Source of the DNA: an uncultured Fidelibacterota bacterium
Lineage (GTDB): Bacteria; Fidelibacterota; Marinisomatia; Marinisomatales; UBA1611
Direction of reading: 5' to 3'
DNA length: 5,467 bases
Assembly: GCA_937893835.1 (NCBI GenBank)
Contig: CALCSS010000137.1
Coordinates: 1-5,467 of the forward strand
Positions 1 to 5,439 of the stretch are shown here, in pieces (positions within the stretch are counted from its first letter, which is position 1; every line of letters starts with the position of its first letter). The notes under the pieces are model-generated. The model was not told where the DNA came from and searched no databases. It was given only the letters and a program-made list of their open reading frames with translations. The position numbers were made by a program, and so were the translations under genes.

Positions 1-320
1 TTTTGCTTATTACAGGTGGGCTATTTTTCATCGGAATTGTGGTCTCAACGGTTTTAATTGACGCTTGGAATGAGAAAGATCCAAGCGCTATAGTTATAGA
101 TGAATGGGTCGGTATGTGGATCTCACTCTATCTTGTACCTCATGAAATTTTATGGGGTCTTATAGCTTTTCTGTTTTTTCGTTTGTTTGATATTTTTAAG
201 CCTGGTCCAGTTCAAAATTTTGATGATATGGATGATGCGATCGGAGTGATGATGGATGATGTGGTCGCAGGAATTTTATCATGTTTGGTTACTCAGAGCC
301 TTCTATTTTTTAATCAATGA
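1..320 (+). CDS. pgpA: Phosphatidylglycerophosphatase A, 3' part (5' end lies outside the window)
   Basis: PgpA is an integral inner-membrane enzyme that removes the phosphate from phosphatidylglycerophosphate to give phosphatidylglycerol. About 105 C-terminal codons are visible, and the frame is open to the left edge (first full codon at position 3). Family members are usually about 150-170 residues, so roughly a third is missing to the left; the TTG at position 3 is not the start. Counting from the first visible codon, the family motif IDEWVGMW is at residues 32-39, followed by a hydrophobic segment (about 40-59), then RLFDIFKPGPV (60-70) and the acidic IGVMMDDVVAG block (80-90), which belong to the metal-dependent active site in this family. 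The usual Gly-Gly before GVM is replaced by DDAIG. A second hydrophobic stretch ends the protein. The stop overlaps the cinA start as ATGA, which suggests translational coupling. Confidence 0.93.
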   Translation, partial: LLITGGLFFIGIVVSTVLIDAWNEKDPSAIVIDEWVGMWISLYLVPHEILWGLIAFLFFRLFDIFKPGPVQNFDDMDDAIGVMMDDVVAGILSCLVTQSLLFFNQ

Positions 321-1540
321 AGGTTTTAATCCTTTCCATTGGTAATGAATTATTGTCAGGCAGAACACTAAATACCAATGCAACTTGGCTTGGAAGAGAA
401 CTGACTTCGGTAGGATGCGTGGTCAAGACCCAGATAGTGGTTCCAGATGATAAATCCTCTATTATGACTATATTGGATGAACTGATCGATCAAGATAAAA
501 AAGAATGCCTATTGTTGACTGGTGGACTGGGGCCAACTGATGATGATGTAACGAGAGAAAGTCTATTTGAGTTTGTTGGATCAGATTCAAAATTTGATTC
601 AGAGTATTGGAATCATTTATCTTACAGATTTGATAAATTTGGTATGGCTATTCCAGAATCAAACCGAAATCAAGCATTGGTTCCCTTGGACGGTGATATC
701 ATTGATAATCCAATCGGTTCTGCCAGAGGTTTCAAATTCATAATGGGGCAGACCGTCCTTATCTCCTTGCCTGGTGTACCATCAGAAATGAAAGCTATGG
801 CAAGAGCTAGTGTACTACCTTGGTTGAAGGTAAGGTCAAAGCTGGAGGTCCATTCAATGACCATTTGTACGACAGGGATTCCAGAGTCAGCTCTGATCGA
901 GAAAATACGCATACCAATACAGAATGACCACGGATGTGAAGTAGGCTACTACCCATCTTTATTTGGGGTTGATATTCGTATCAACTCAAATGATAATAGT
1001 GCCAAAGAATTTTTGGTAAAAGAAATTACCTCTTTATTGGGTGATAATGTTTTTGCCATGGATAATAATAAACTAGAGGACGCAGTCGTAAAATTAGCAT
1101 TGGAACAAAACATCTCACTTTCGTTTGCTGAATCTTGCACTGGTGGTCTCATAGGACACCGAGTGACCGAGGTCTCTGGTAGTTCTAAGGTCTTTAAAGG
1201 TAGCGCCGTGGTCTATTGTAATAATTCAAAGATAGATATTTTGGGTGTTAACAAAGATAGTATTGAGAAATATGGTGCAGTCAGTGAGCAGACTGCAAAA
1301 GAAATGGCCGAAAAAGTAAGATTGATGTTCTCCTCTGATATTGGTCTGTCCGTTACTGGCATAGCTGGACCAGGCGGAGGGACTGACGATAAGCCTGTTG
1401 GTCTGGTCTATATTGGATTTTCATCTGCAGATAAAATAATGGTTCGCAAGTTCAATCTTGGATCAGGCAGAAGCAAGAATAAATTAAGGACAAGCCAAGT
1501 TGCTTTGAATTTGCTGCGTCTTGAGATGGATAATGTCTGA
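317..1540 (+). CDS. cinA: CinA-like protein: MoaB/MogA-like pyrophosphatase domain plus NMN deamidase (PncC-type) domain
   Basis: This is a full-length two-domain CinA of 407 residues, the usual family size. The N-terminal COG1058 domain (about 1-170), related to molybdopterin-binding MoaB proteins, shows GNELLSGRTLNTN (9-21), TGGLGPTDDDVTR (68-80) and PGVPSEM (152-158). A linker follows with GYYPSLFGVDIRI (210-222). The C-terminal CinA/PncC domain (about 250-400) shows AESCTGG (261-267), a VSGSS...F.GS.V.Y.N..K block, and SVTGIAGPGGGT (335-346). In characterised relatives the C-terminal domain deamidates nicotinamide mononucleotide to nicotinate mononucleotide in pyridine-nucleotide salvage, and the N-terminal domain hydrolyses ADP-ribose-type pyrophosphates. 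The competence-linked name comes from streptococci, where cinA precedes recA, as here with thpR in between. The ATG lies inside the pgpA stop (ATGA) with no clear Shine-Dalgarno sequence, so initiation probably depends on reinitiation. Confidence 0.96.
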   Translation: MKVLILSIGNELLSGRTLNTNATWLGRELTSVGCVVKTQIVVPDDKSSIMTILDELIDQDKKECLLLTGGLGPTDDDVTRESLFEFVGSDSKFDSEYWNHLSYRFDKFGMAIPESNRNQALVPLDGDIIDNPIGSARGFKFIMGQTVLISLPGVPSEMKAMARASVLPWLKVRSKLEVHSMTICTTGIPESALIEKIRIPIQNDHGCEVGYYPSLFGVDIRINSNDNSAKEFLVKEITSLLGDNVFAMDNNKLEDAVVKLALEQNISLSFAESCTGGLIGHRVTEVSGSSKVFKGSAVVYCNNSKIDILGVNKDSIEKYGAVSEQTAKEMAEKVRLMFSSDIGLSVTGIAGPGGGTDDKPVGLVYIGFSSADKIMVRKFNLGSGRSKNKLRTSQVALNLLRLEMDNV

Positions 1541-2111
1541 GCGTTTAATTCGTACATTCATCTCAATTCCCATCCCTAAGGATGTGAGATCCAAAAAGAA
1601 TATGCTTTATTCTACATTGGAAGATTCACCATCCAATATAAACTGGGTAAAGAATGAGCATTTACATCTCACTATCAAGTTCCTCGGCAATACTCCTGAA
1701 TCACTATTTGATGAAATAAAGACTGAATTAGTGCAAGTAGCTTCATCGATCAGGCCCTTTGATCTGTGTATTGATAAAACGGGTTGTTTCCCGTTGCCAG
1801 AACGGCCCCGAGTTCTCTGGCTTGGTATAAGTGGGCATATCTCACCTTTGCAAAATTTATTTGTAAACATAGAAAAGAAAATGGAGAATATGGGATTTGC
1901 TCCTGAAAGAGAGGAGTATTTTCCTCATATTACCCTGGCAAGGGTCAAATACCCTCAAAAATTCACACCTGATATTTCTACTTTTTTGAAATCATCGTAT
2001 GATCCAATTGATTTCACGGTAGATCGTGTGCAATTTTTATCTAGTGAATTATTACCATCCGGTACACTTTATACATTATTAGGTTCATTCCCTCTTGGGG
2101 AAACACTTTAA
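1533..2111 (+). CDS. thpR: RNA 2',3'-cyclic phosphodiesterase (2H phosphoesterase, LigT/ThpR family)
   Basis: This 192-residue protein is of normal family length. ThpR proteins hydrolyse 2',3'-cyclic phosphates on RNA ends to 2'-phosphates and can join tRNA halves in vitro; the physiological role is unclear. Both signature H-x-T motifs are present: HLT at 45-47 within HLHLTIKFLGNTPE, and HIT at 132-134 within YFPHITLARVK. Their histidines form the catalytic pair in this family. The intervening RPRVLWLGI (91-99) is also typical. I chose the ATG at 1533, which gives the canonical N-terminus MSERLIRTFISIPIP and has a GAG-containing stretch upstream. A TTG at 1521 would add four atypical residues. 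The start overlaps the cinA stop by 8 bases, and the stop (2109-2111) overlaps the recA Shine-Dalgarno, so the gene sits mid-operon. Confidence 0.93.
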   Translation: MSERLIRTFISIPIPKDVRSKKNMLYSTLEDSPSNINWVKNEHLHLTIKFLGNTPESLFDEIKTELVQVASSIRPFDLCIDKTGCFPLPERPRVLWLGISGHISPLQNLFVNIEKKMENMGFAPEREEYFPHITLARVKYPQKFTPDISTFLKSSYDPIDFTVDRVQFLSSELLPSGTLYTLLGSFPLGETL

Positions 2112-2115
2112 GGAG
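2110..2115 (+). promoter_or_regulatory. Ribosome-binding site of recA
   Basis: AAGGAG lies five bases before the recA ATG and its first two bases are the end of the thpR TAA stop. It is the only consensus Shine-Dalgarno among the clustered genes here, since cinA and recX have poor or no such sites. This fits recA needing much higher translation than its neighbours. Confidence 0.85.
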
Positions 2116-2120
2116 ATTTT

Positions 2121-3140
2121 ATGGCAACAGAAACAAAAAAAGCTAAAGCATTAGAATTAGCTATTACTCAGATTGACCGACAATTTGGAAAAGGCTCGAT
2201 CATGCGATTAGGCGAAGAGCATATACCCACCATGGAAAATTCTATATCTACTGGCTGTCTGTCACTGGATGTTGCATTGGGTGTAGGAGGCGTTCCAAGA
2301 GGCAGAATAATAGAGATTTATGGACCTGAATCATCAGGTAAGACAACATTGGCACTACATATTGTTGCAGAAGCACAAAAGGCAGGGGGTTTTGCTGCCT
2401 ATATTGATGCCGAACATGCAGTTGACCCTGACTATTCAAAGAATCTAGGGGTAAACACCGAGGAACTGCTTATTTCTCAACCTGATACTGGTGAGCAGGC
2501 TCTGGAAATATGTGAGACACTTGTTCGTAGTGGTGCAGTGGATGTAATTGTCATTGATTCAGTAGCGGCATTGGTTCCCAGAGCAGAGTTAGAGGGTGAC
2601 ATGGGTGATGCTCATGTTGGTTTGCAGGCAAGGCTAATGTCGCAGGCCTTAAGAAAACTAACAGGTACGGTCAGTCGGTCCAATACCACAGTTATCTTCA
2701 TAAATCAGATCAGGGAGAAGATTGGAGTCATGTTTGGTAATCCTGAGACTACTCCTGGTGGAAGGGCATTAAAATTCTATTCATCAATCAGAATGGAAAT
2801 TCGACGTATAACAAGCTTGAAGGATGGTGGCGAGATGGTTGGAAGCAGAGTCCGTGTCAAGGTTGTGAAGAACAAATGTGCACCTCCATTTAAACAATCA
2901 GAATTTGACATTATGTATGGGCAGGGCATATCCTATGAAGGAGATGTATTAGACCTTGCTGTATCAGGGGACATTGTTGAAAAAACAGGAGCGTGGTATT
3001 CCTTTGATGATATGAAAATTGGACAAGGTAGAGAAAATTCAAAAACATTTCTGAGAGAGAATAATGACGTATTAGATACTATTACAACAAAGGTAATGTC
3101 ATTTATGGGAATAGATGTGGAGACAACTAAATCTGAATAA
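2121..3140 (+). CDS. recA: RecA recombinase
   Basis: RecA polymerises on single-stranded DNA with ATP, drives homologous pairing and strand exchange, and stimulates LexA self-cleavage in the SOS response. The 339-residue protein is complete and all core parts are intact: the N-terminal helix with QFGKGSIMRLGE (21-32), Walker A GPESSGKT (68-75), the catalytic-glutamate region YIDAEHA with Glu98 (94-100), Walker B DVIVIDS (141-147), loop L1 near EGDMGDAHVGLQAR (158-171), and loop L2 beginning FINQIREKIGVMFGNPETTPGG (193-214). It is slightly shorter than the 353-residue E. coli protein. The difference is in the C-terminal tail, which ends IDVETTKSE and is short and only mildly acidic; in E. coli this tail is an autoregulatory element. 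I saw no E. coli-type (CTGT-N8-ACAG) or Bacillus-type LexA operator in the roughly 100 bases upstream. recX overlaps its 3' end. Confidence 0.99.
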   Translation: MATETKKAKALELAITQIDRQFGKGSIMRLGEEHIPTMENSISTGCLSLDVALGVGGVPRGRIIEIYGPESSGKTTLALHIVAEAQKAGGFAAYIDAEHAVDPDYSKNLGVNTEELLISQPDTGEQALEICETLVRSGAVDVIVIDSVAALVPRAELEGDMGDAHVGLQARLMSQALRKLTGTVSRSNTTVIFINQIREKIGVMFGNPETTPGGRALKFYSSIRMEIRRITSLKDGGEMVGSRVRVKVVKNKCAPPFKQSEFDIMYGQGISYEGDVLDLAVSGDIVEKTGAWYSFDDMKIGQGRENSKTFLRENNDVLDTITTKVMSFMGIDVETTKSE

Positions 3141-3747
3141 TATAATAGAGTCTATAATACCCCAAAAACGCAGTAAAAATAGATTCAACATTCATTGTAG
3201 GTCTGGAGACGTCTTCGGTATATCTGGAGACGTTTTACTTATGCACGGAATTACTGTAGGGCAAGATATTTCAATTGATCTCCTTTCAAAGATCAAGGCT
3301 GATGAGCTATTTCATTCCATAAGGTCCAAGGCTTTAAATTTTTTATCATACAGAGATAGAAGTACAAAAGAGCTTGAAAGATCTTTGTTGCAAAAAGGAT
3401 ATCATTATGATCAAATAAAAATAATCTTAGATGAGTTGACACTAAAGGGATATTTGAATGATAAGAAATTCACTAGGGTATATGCTAATCATTTGATAAA
3501 AACAAAGTTGTTAGGGAAAATTGCCGTTATTAATCGTTTCATGAAACATAATATACCACAAGAGGTCTTGAATCCGATTATGGATGAATTATATGTTGAA
3601 TGTCCGCCGGACCATTTGATCAAGAAAATAATAAAAAAACGAATGAAACTCGACAATCAGAGTATGGGACATAATAAAAAGATGATAGATCACTTAAGGA
3701 GAAAGGGCTTCACTTGGGATGAAATATCAAGTTGCCTGAATGATTGA
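3115..3747 (+). CDS. recX: RecX, regulatory protein of RecA
   Basis: RecX binds in the groove of RecA filaments and limits their growth and ATPase activity. The 210-residue protein is basic and mostly helical. Residues about 23-53 (RFNIHC...GDVFGISGDVLLMHGITVGQDIS) match the N-terminal beta region seen in longer, Gram-positive-type RecX proteins. The three-helix repeats begin at LSYRDRSTKELERSLLQKGY (77-96), continue with LKGYLNDKKFTRVYANHL (109-126), and end with RRKGFTWDEI (195-204). The ATG at 3115 overlaps recA by 26 bases, with a GGGA at 3107-3110 as a short-spaced ribosome site. A later ATG (residue 43) would cut the N-terminal beta region, so the upstream start is preferred. The long overlap implies co-transcription and perhaps coupled translation, keeping RecX well below RecA in amount. 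The exact start is the least certain point. Confidence 0.9.
   Translation: MWRQLNLNNIIESIIPQKRSKNRFNIHCRSGDVFGISGDVLLMHGITVGQDISIDLLSKIKADELFHSIRSKALNFLSYRDRSTKELERSLLQKGYHYDQIKIILDELTLKGYLNDKKFTRVYANHLIKTKLLGKIAVINRFMKHNIPQEVLNPIMDELYVECPPDHLIKKIIKKRMKLDNQSMGHNKKMIDHLRRKGFTWDEISSCLND
3202..3243 (+). repeat. Tandem 21-bp imperfect repeat inside recX
   Basis: Two adjacent 21-bp units (3202-3222 and 3223-3243) share the exact 11-mer TCTGGAGACGT and about 16 of 21 bases. The unit is seven codons, so the protein reads SGDV at residues 30-33 and again at 37-40. The surrounding sequence still aligns in my reading with the N-terminal beta region of RecX without an insertion, so the repeat may be coincidence and not a recent duplication. 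Confidence 0.7.
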
Positions 3748-3952
3748 CTTAGTTTAGTATCCTAAATATTATATAACAATTTATTGGATTTAGGGCTGAG
3801 TAAAAAATTACTTATTGCCATTACGAATGAAAATTACCCTTACTACTCTTTAATAAATTATAAGTTCTTATAGTTGTTTATTAAGTACGAATAAAGCTAG
3901 TATTATTAATATATATAGGAATTAGTTTAATTTATACATTAAAGTATGTAAT
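3748..3952. other. Very AT-rich intergenic stretch after recX, no gene seen
   Basis: About 20 percent G+C by hand count, with no convincing coding frame. Small inverted repeats are present. CTAAA at 3762-3766 can pair with TTTAG at 3753-3757, or, extended to CCTAAAT (3761-3767), with ATTTAGG at 3788-3794. TACAT (3935-3939) pairs with ATGTA (3946-3950). None is followed by a T tract, so I see no clear terminator for the recA-recX transcript. The two mutually exclusive hairpins near 3753-3794 may still contribute to 3'-end formation. Confidence 0.6.
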
Positions 3953-4006
3953 AAAAAAAATGGGGCAGCGTTCATCAAGACCTCGGACGAAATGAACGTC
4001 TACCCC
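3953..4006 (-). terminator. Strong intrinsic terminator ending the - strand RNA
   Basis: On the - strand, GGGGUAG (4006-4000) pairs with CUGCCCC (3968-3962) and, after one bulged A at 3999, CGUUCAU (3998-3992) pairs with AUGAACG (3975-3969). Loop 3976-3991 is 16 nt. An A and then eight U (3960-3953) follow immediately. A GC-rich stem base followed by a U tract is the standard Rho-independent arrangement. The large loop is unusual for a simple terminator and may be functional. The + strand reading has no T tract after the stem. Confidence 0.85.
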
Positions 4007-4042
4007 TTCCACATACCAAAGGTACCAAACCAGCACCTTCAT
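3953..4042 (-). ncRNA. Putative small structured RNA of about 90 nt, two hairpins, unknown family
   Basis: An 80-bp island of about 52 percent G+C (3961-4040) sits beside about 20 percent G+C sequence. Read on the - strand it folds into two hairpins. P1 pairs 4032-4040 with 4018-4026: nine pairs including three G-U, with loop GGUUU. An 11-nt linker GGUAUGUGGAA follows. P2 pairs 3992-4006 with 3962-3975: 14 pairs, one U-G, a bulged A at 3999 and a 16-nt loop, followed by A and eight U. The G-U pairs would be C-A mismatches on the + strand, which sets the orientation. A promoter-like element lies just upstream. I do not recognise the family. The SRP helix-8 core (GGUCAGG...GGAAGGAAGCAGCC) is absent and the RNA is too short for tmRNA, RNase P RNA or 6S RNA. 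It could instead be the trailing part of the tRNA-Leu transcript. Both ends are predictions. Confidence 0.65.
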
Positions 4043-4047
4043 TGGTT

Positions 4048-4076
4048 AAAGTATTGGTTTATTTAATACAAGTCAA
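4048..4076 (-). promoter_or_regulatory. Promoter-like element for the small RNA
   Basis: On the - strand, TTGACT (4076-4071, five of six to the -35 consensus) is followed by a 17-base spacer and TACTTT (4053-4048). The -10 matches only three of six, but keeps the most important A at position 2 and T at position 6. Transcription would begin near 4041-4043, just before the first hairpin. A run of six T lies just upstream of the -35 box. Confidence 0.5.
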
Positions 4077-4095
4077 GAAAAAATTATTTCTACCG

Positions 4096-4116
4096 AATAG
4101 CAATATTTTAGCTATT
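4096..4116 (-). terminator. Stem-loop downstream of tRNA-Leu, weak terminator or processing signal
   Basis: AATAGC (4096-4101) and GCTATT (4111-4116) form a perfect 6-bp stem with a 9-nt loop, five bases beyond the tRNA 3' end on the - strand. A run of six T follows only 12 bases later (4083-4078), too far for a standard terminator. It may be a weak or bypassed terminator, with the strong hairpin at 3962-4006 as backup. Confidence 0.3.
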
Positions 4117-4121
4117 GTCTG

Positions 4122-4205
4122 TACCGGTGGAGGGGCTCGAACCCCCACTCTCTTGCAAGAAATGGATTTTGAATCCACCGCGTCTACCAATTCCGCCACA
4201 CCGGC
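4122..4205 (-). tRNA. tRNA-Leu, anticodon CAA
   Basis: Complete class II tRNA of 84 nt on the - strand, reading UUG codons. The acceptor stem GCCGGTG pairs with CACCGGT (first pair G-U), with discriminator A at 4122. The D arm has GCG/CGC around a loop containing TTGG. The anticodon stem GTGGA/TCCAT encloses TTCAAAA, placing CAA at positions 34-36 (4171-4169). The 15-nt variable region contains TCT-TGCA-AGA, the extended arm expected for tRNA-Leu. The T stem GGGGG/CCCTC encloses TTCGAGC. CCA is not encoded, as the bases after the discriminator are CAG, so a CCA-adding enzyme is needed. It faces away from the MORN gene and towards the recX end. Confidence 0.97.
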
Positions 4206-4249
4206 ATATATTTGTCATAATTCTTTGCAATAATTTAAGGTTATATGAA

Positions 4250-4277
4250 CCTATACCTGAGCAAAAATTTAGGTCAA
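4250..4277 (-). promoter_or_regulatory. Likely promoter of tRNA-Leu
   Basis: On the - strand, TTGACC (4277-4272, five of six) and TATAGG (4255-4250, four of six) are separated by 16 bases. Transcription would start near 4243, giving a leader of about 38 nt that RNase P would remove. A small 5-bp inverted repeat (AGGTT/AACCT, 4238-4252) overlaps the predicted start region. Confidence 0.5.
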
Positions 4278-4313
4278 ATCGATACATGATCAACTTCCTA
4301 GGTTTTTTGTTTG

Positions 4314-4319
4314 TATAAT
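4314..4319 (+). promoter_or_regulatory. -10 box for the downstream MORN-repeat gene
   Basis: A perfect TATAAT lies 17 bases before the chosen ATG at 4337. The best -35 candidate is poor (TCAACT at 4290-4295, 18-base spacer). If used, transcription would begin near 4326, leaving a 5' leader of only about 11 nt with no Shine-Dalgarno sequence. This promoter would be divergent from the tRNA promoter about 40 bases away. Confidence 0.45.
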
Positions 4320-4336
4320 GATGCCTACATTTGAAT

Positions 4337-5323
4337 ATGCGTAATAAACTAATACTTATCATATTGCTAGTTTCTTCTTTTATAAACGGTCAGCAGCCTG
4401 TTGATGAGATTGAACATTTGACTAGAGATAGTGAGAAATATTTATTCCTTCCTAATAAAATATATAAAAATGACAATCTTTGGTATAATGAGGATACAAA
4501 TGATTTATTCACTGGAAGAATTGAAATATTTTTAGGACAATCTAAGATTACCAAGATCAGTGAGTGTACCATAATTGGTGGGATAAAAAATGGTTATTTC
4601 AAACAATATTATAATAGGAAAGAAATGTTGGCTGGTATCATGGGTCTATATTTAAATGATAAAAAAGAGGGTACCTGGACATGGGTTGAACCTGAGGAAG
4701 TGAATAAGAAAAGATATTGGATAGATTCAAGTATAAGATTAATCACAAATATAGACTATCGAAATGGATTGAAACATGGTACCATTCTAATTCATAAGGC
4801 AACCCTCATTCAGAATACACATTTGGAAAACTTTACATTTTCAATAAGTGATGTCATACTTAATGGAGAGTTCTATAATGATCAAAGATCTGGTGAATGG
4901 TTATTCAATGACCATATATCAAGTGACTTTGATCGTTTAATTGAGTCTCAATATTCGAATCAGCTTTCTCTGCATTGGACAAGAAAGCAGGTCTATGATA
5001 GTAATATGATCATAGATAGTGAATGTAGAGAGCCTTGGAACAGGCCACTGGACTGTGAGACATATAAAGGAAAATATTCAAATAATTTATATTTAGTTCC
5101 CAATCGCAAAATACAAGCATATGATTCCACTCCCATGGGTAATAGTATGATGGTACTAGTACCAGATGAGCAAGGTAATGATGTTGAGGTTCAGATCGTT
5201 GATTTTATTCAACATATCAATACATACCATTCTACCCATACTAGTGTCCATAAGGATAAGGGACATCGTTTTTTGATCAATGATGATTTTCGAAAAATAA
5301 TAAATGAAAAATATTGGGAATGA
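4337..5323 (+). CDS. Predicted secreted protein with MORN-like repeats, function unknown
   Basis: This 328-residue protein starts with a Sec signal peptide: MRNK, a hydrophobic core LILIILLVSSF, then INGQQ with likely cleavage near residues 18-20. There is no lipobox cysteine, so export to the periplasm or beyond is expected. Degenerate MORN-like (toggle G-x-W/F) units follow: LFTGRIEIF (57-65), GGIKNGYFKQYYN (81-93), YLNDKKEGTWTWVE (95-108), YRNGLKHGTILIH (131-143) and LNGEFYNDQRSGEWLFND (165-182). The C-terminal third (about 200-328) has no recognisable motif. Cys210 and Cys220 could form a disulfide, and Cys77 is alone. MORN-type repeats often mediate protein contacts, but the partner and role here are unknown. 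I chose the ATG at 4337 over a TTG at 4331 because it gives a clean signal peptide. No ribosome-binding site is visible. The gene appears monocistronic and unrelated to the recA cluster. Confidence 0.85.
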   Translation: MRNKLILIILLVSSFINGQQPVDEIEHLTRDSEKYLFLPNKIYKNDNLWYNEDTNDLFTGRIEIFLGQSKITKISECTIIGGIKNGYFKQYYNRKEMLAGIMGLYLNDKKEGTWTWVEPEEVNKKRYWIDSSIRLITNIDYRNGLKHGTILIHKATLIQNTHLENFTFSISDVILNGEFYNDQRSGEWLFNDHISSDFDRLIESQYSNQLSLHWTRKQVYDSNMIIDSECREPWNRPLDCETYKGKYSNNLYLVPNRKIQAYDSTPMGNSMMVLVPDEQGNDVEVQIVDFIQHINTYHSTHTSVHKDKGHRFLINDDFRKIINEKYWE

Positions 5324-5355
5324 TTTTTGATTATAGTTATCATACACTCATACCT

Positions 5356-5380
5356 GGCCTCATAGATGTGAGACCTTTTT
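5356..5380 (+). terminator. Weak terminator-like hairpin after the MORN-repeat gene
   Basis: GG-C-CTCA (5356-5362) pairs with TGAG-A-CC (5369-5375) around a 6-nt loop, followed at once by five T (5376-5380). On the + strand the stem has six pairs and one C-A mismatch. It lies 33 bases after the stop codon, a suitable position. The - strand version has a seventh G-U pair but no T tract, so orientation is not fully settled. Confidence 0.45.
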
Positions 5381-5414
5381 ATAGTTTATATGAAGGTAAA
5401 GATTTAGTCTATTA

Positions 5415-5439
5415 ATTGCTTTCATTTAGGAAGAGCAAT
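5415..5439. repeat. Inverted repeat near the right edge
   Basis: ATTGCTTT (5415-5422) pairs with AGAGCAAT (5432-5439): eight pairs including one G-U, 9-nt loop. No T tract follows on either strand. A second small stem GAGC/GCTC overlaps it to the right. The final 87 bases hold no other feature that I can support. Confidence 0.4.

Noticed and set aside
3753..3794. Terminator of the recA-recX transcript
   Set aside because: The inverted repeats are A+T-rich and no T tract follows them, so they do not qualify as an intrinsic terminator.
3961..4040. The G+C island as an SRP (4.5S) RNA or a riboswitch
   Set aside because: The conserved SRP helix-8 core is absent, and no - strand gene lies downstream for a riboswitch to control, since recX is on the opposite strand.
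4042..4362. Open frames overlapping the tRNA-Leu on both strands
   Set aside because: They run through the tRNA gene and its flanks, lack ribosome sites and resemble no family; the tRNA structure explains the sequence.
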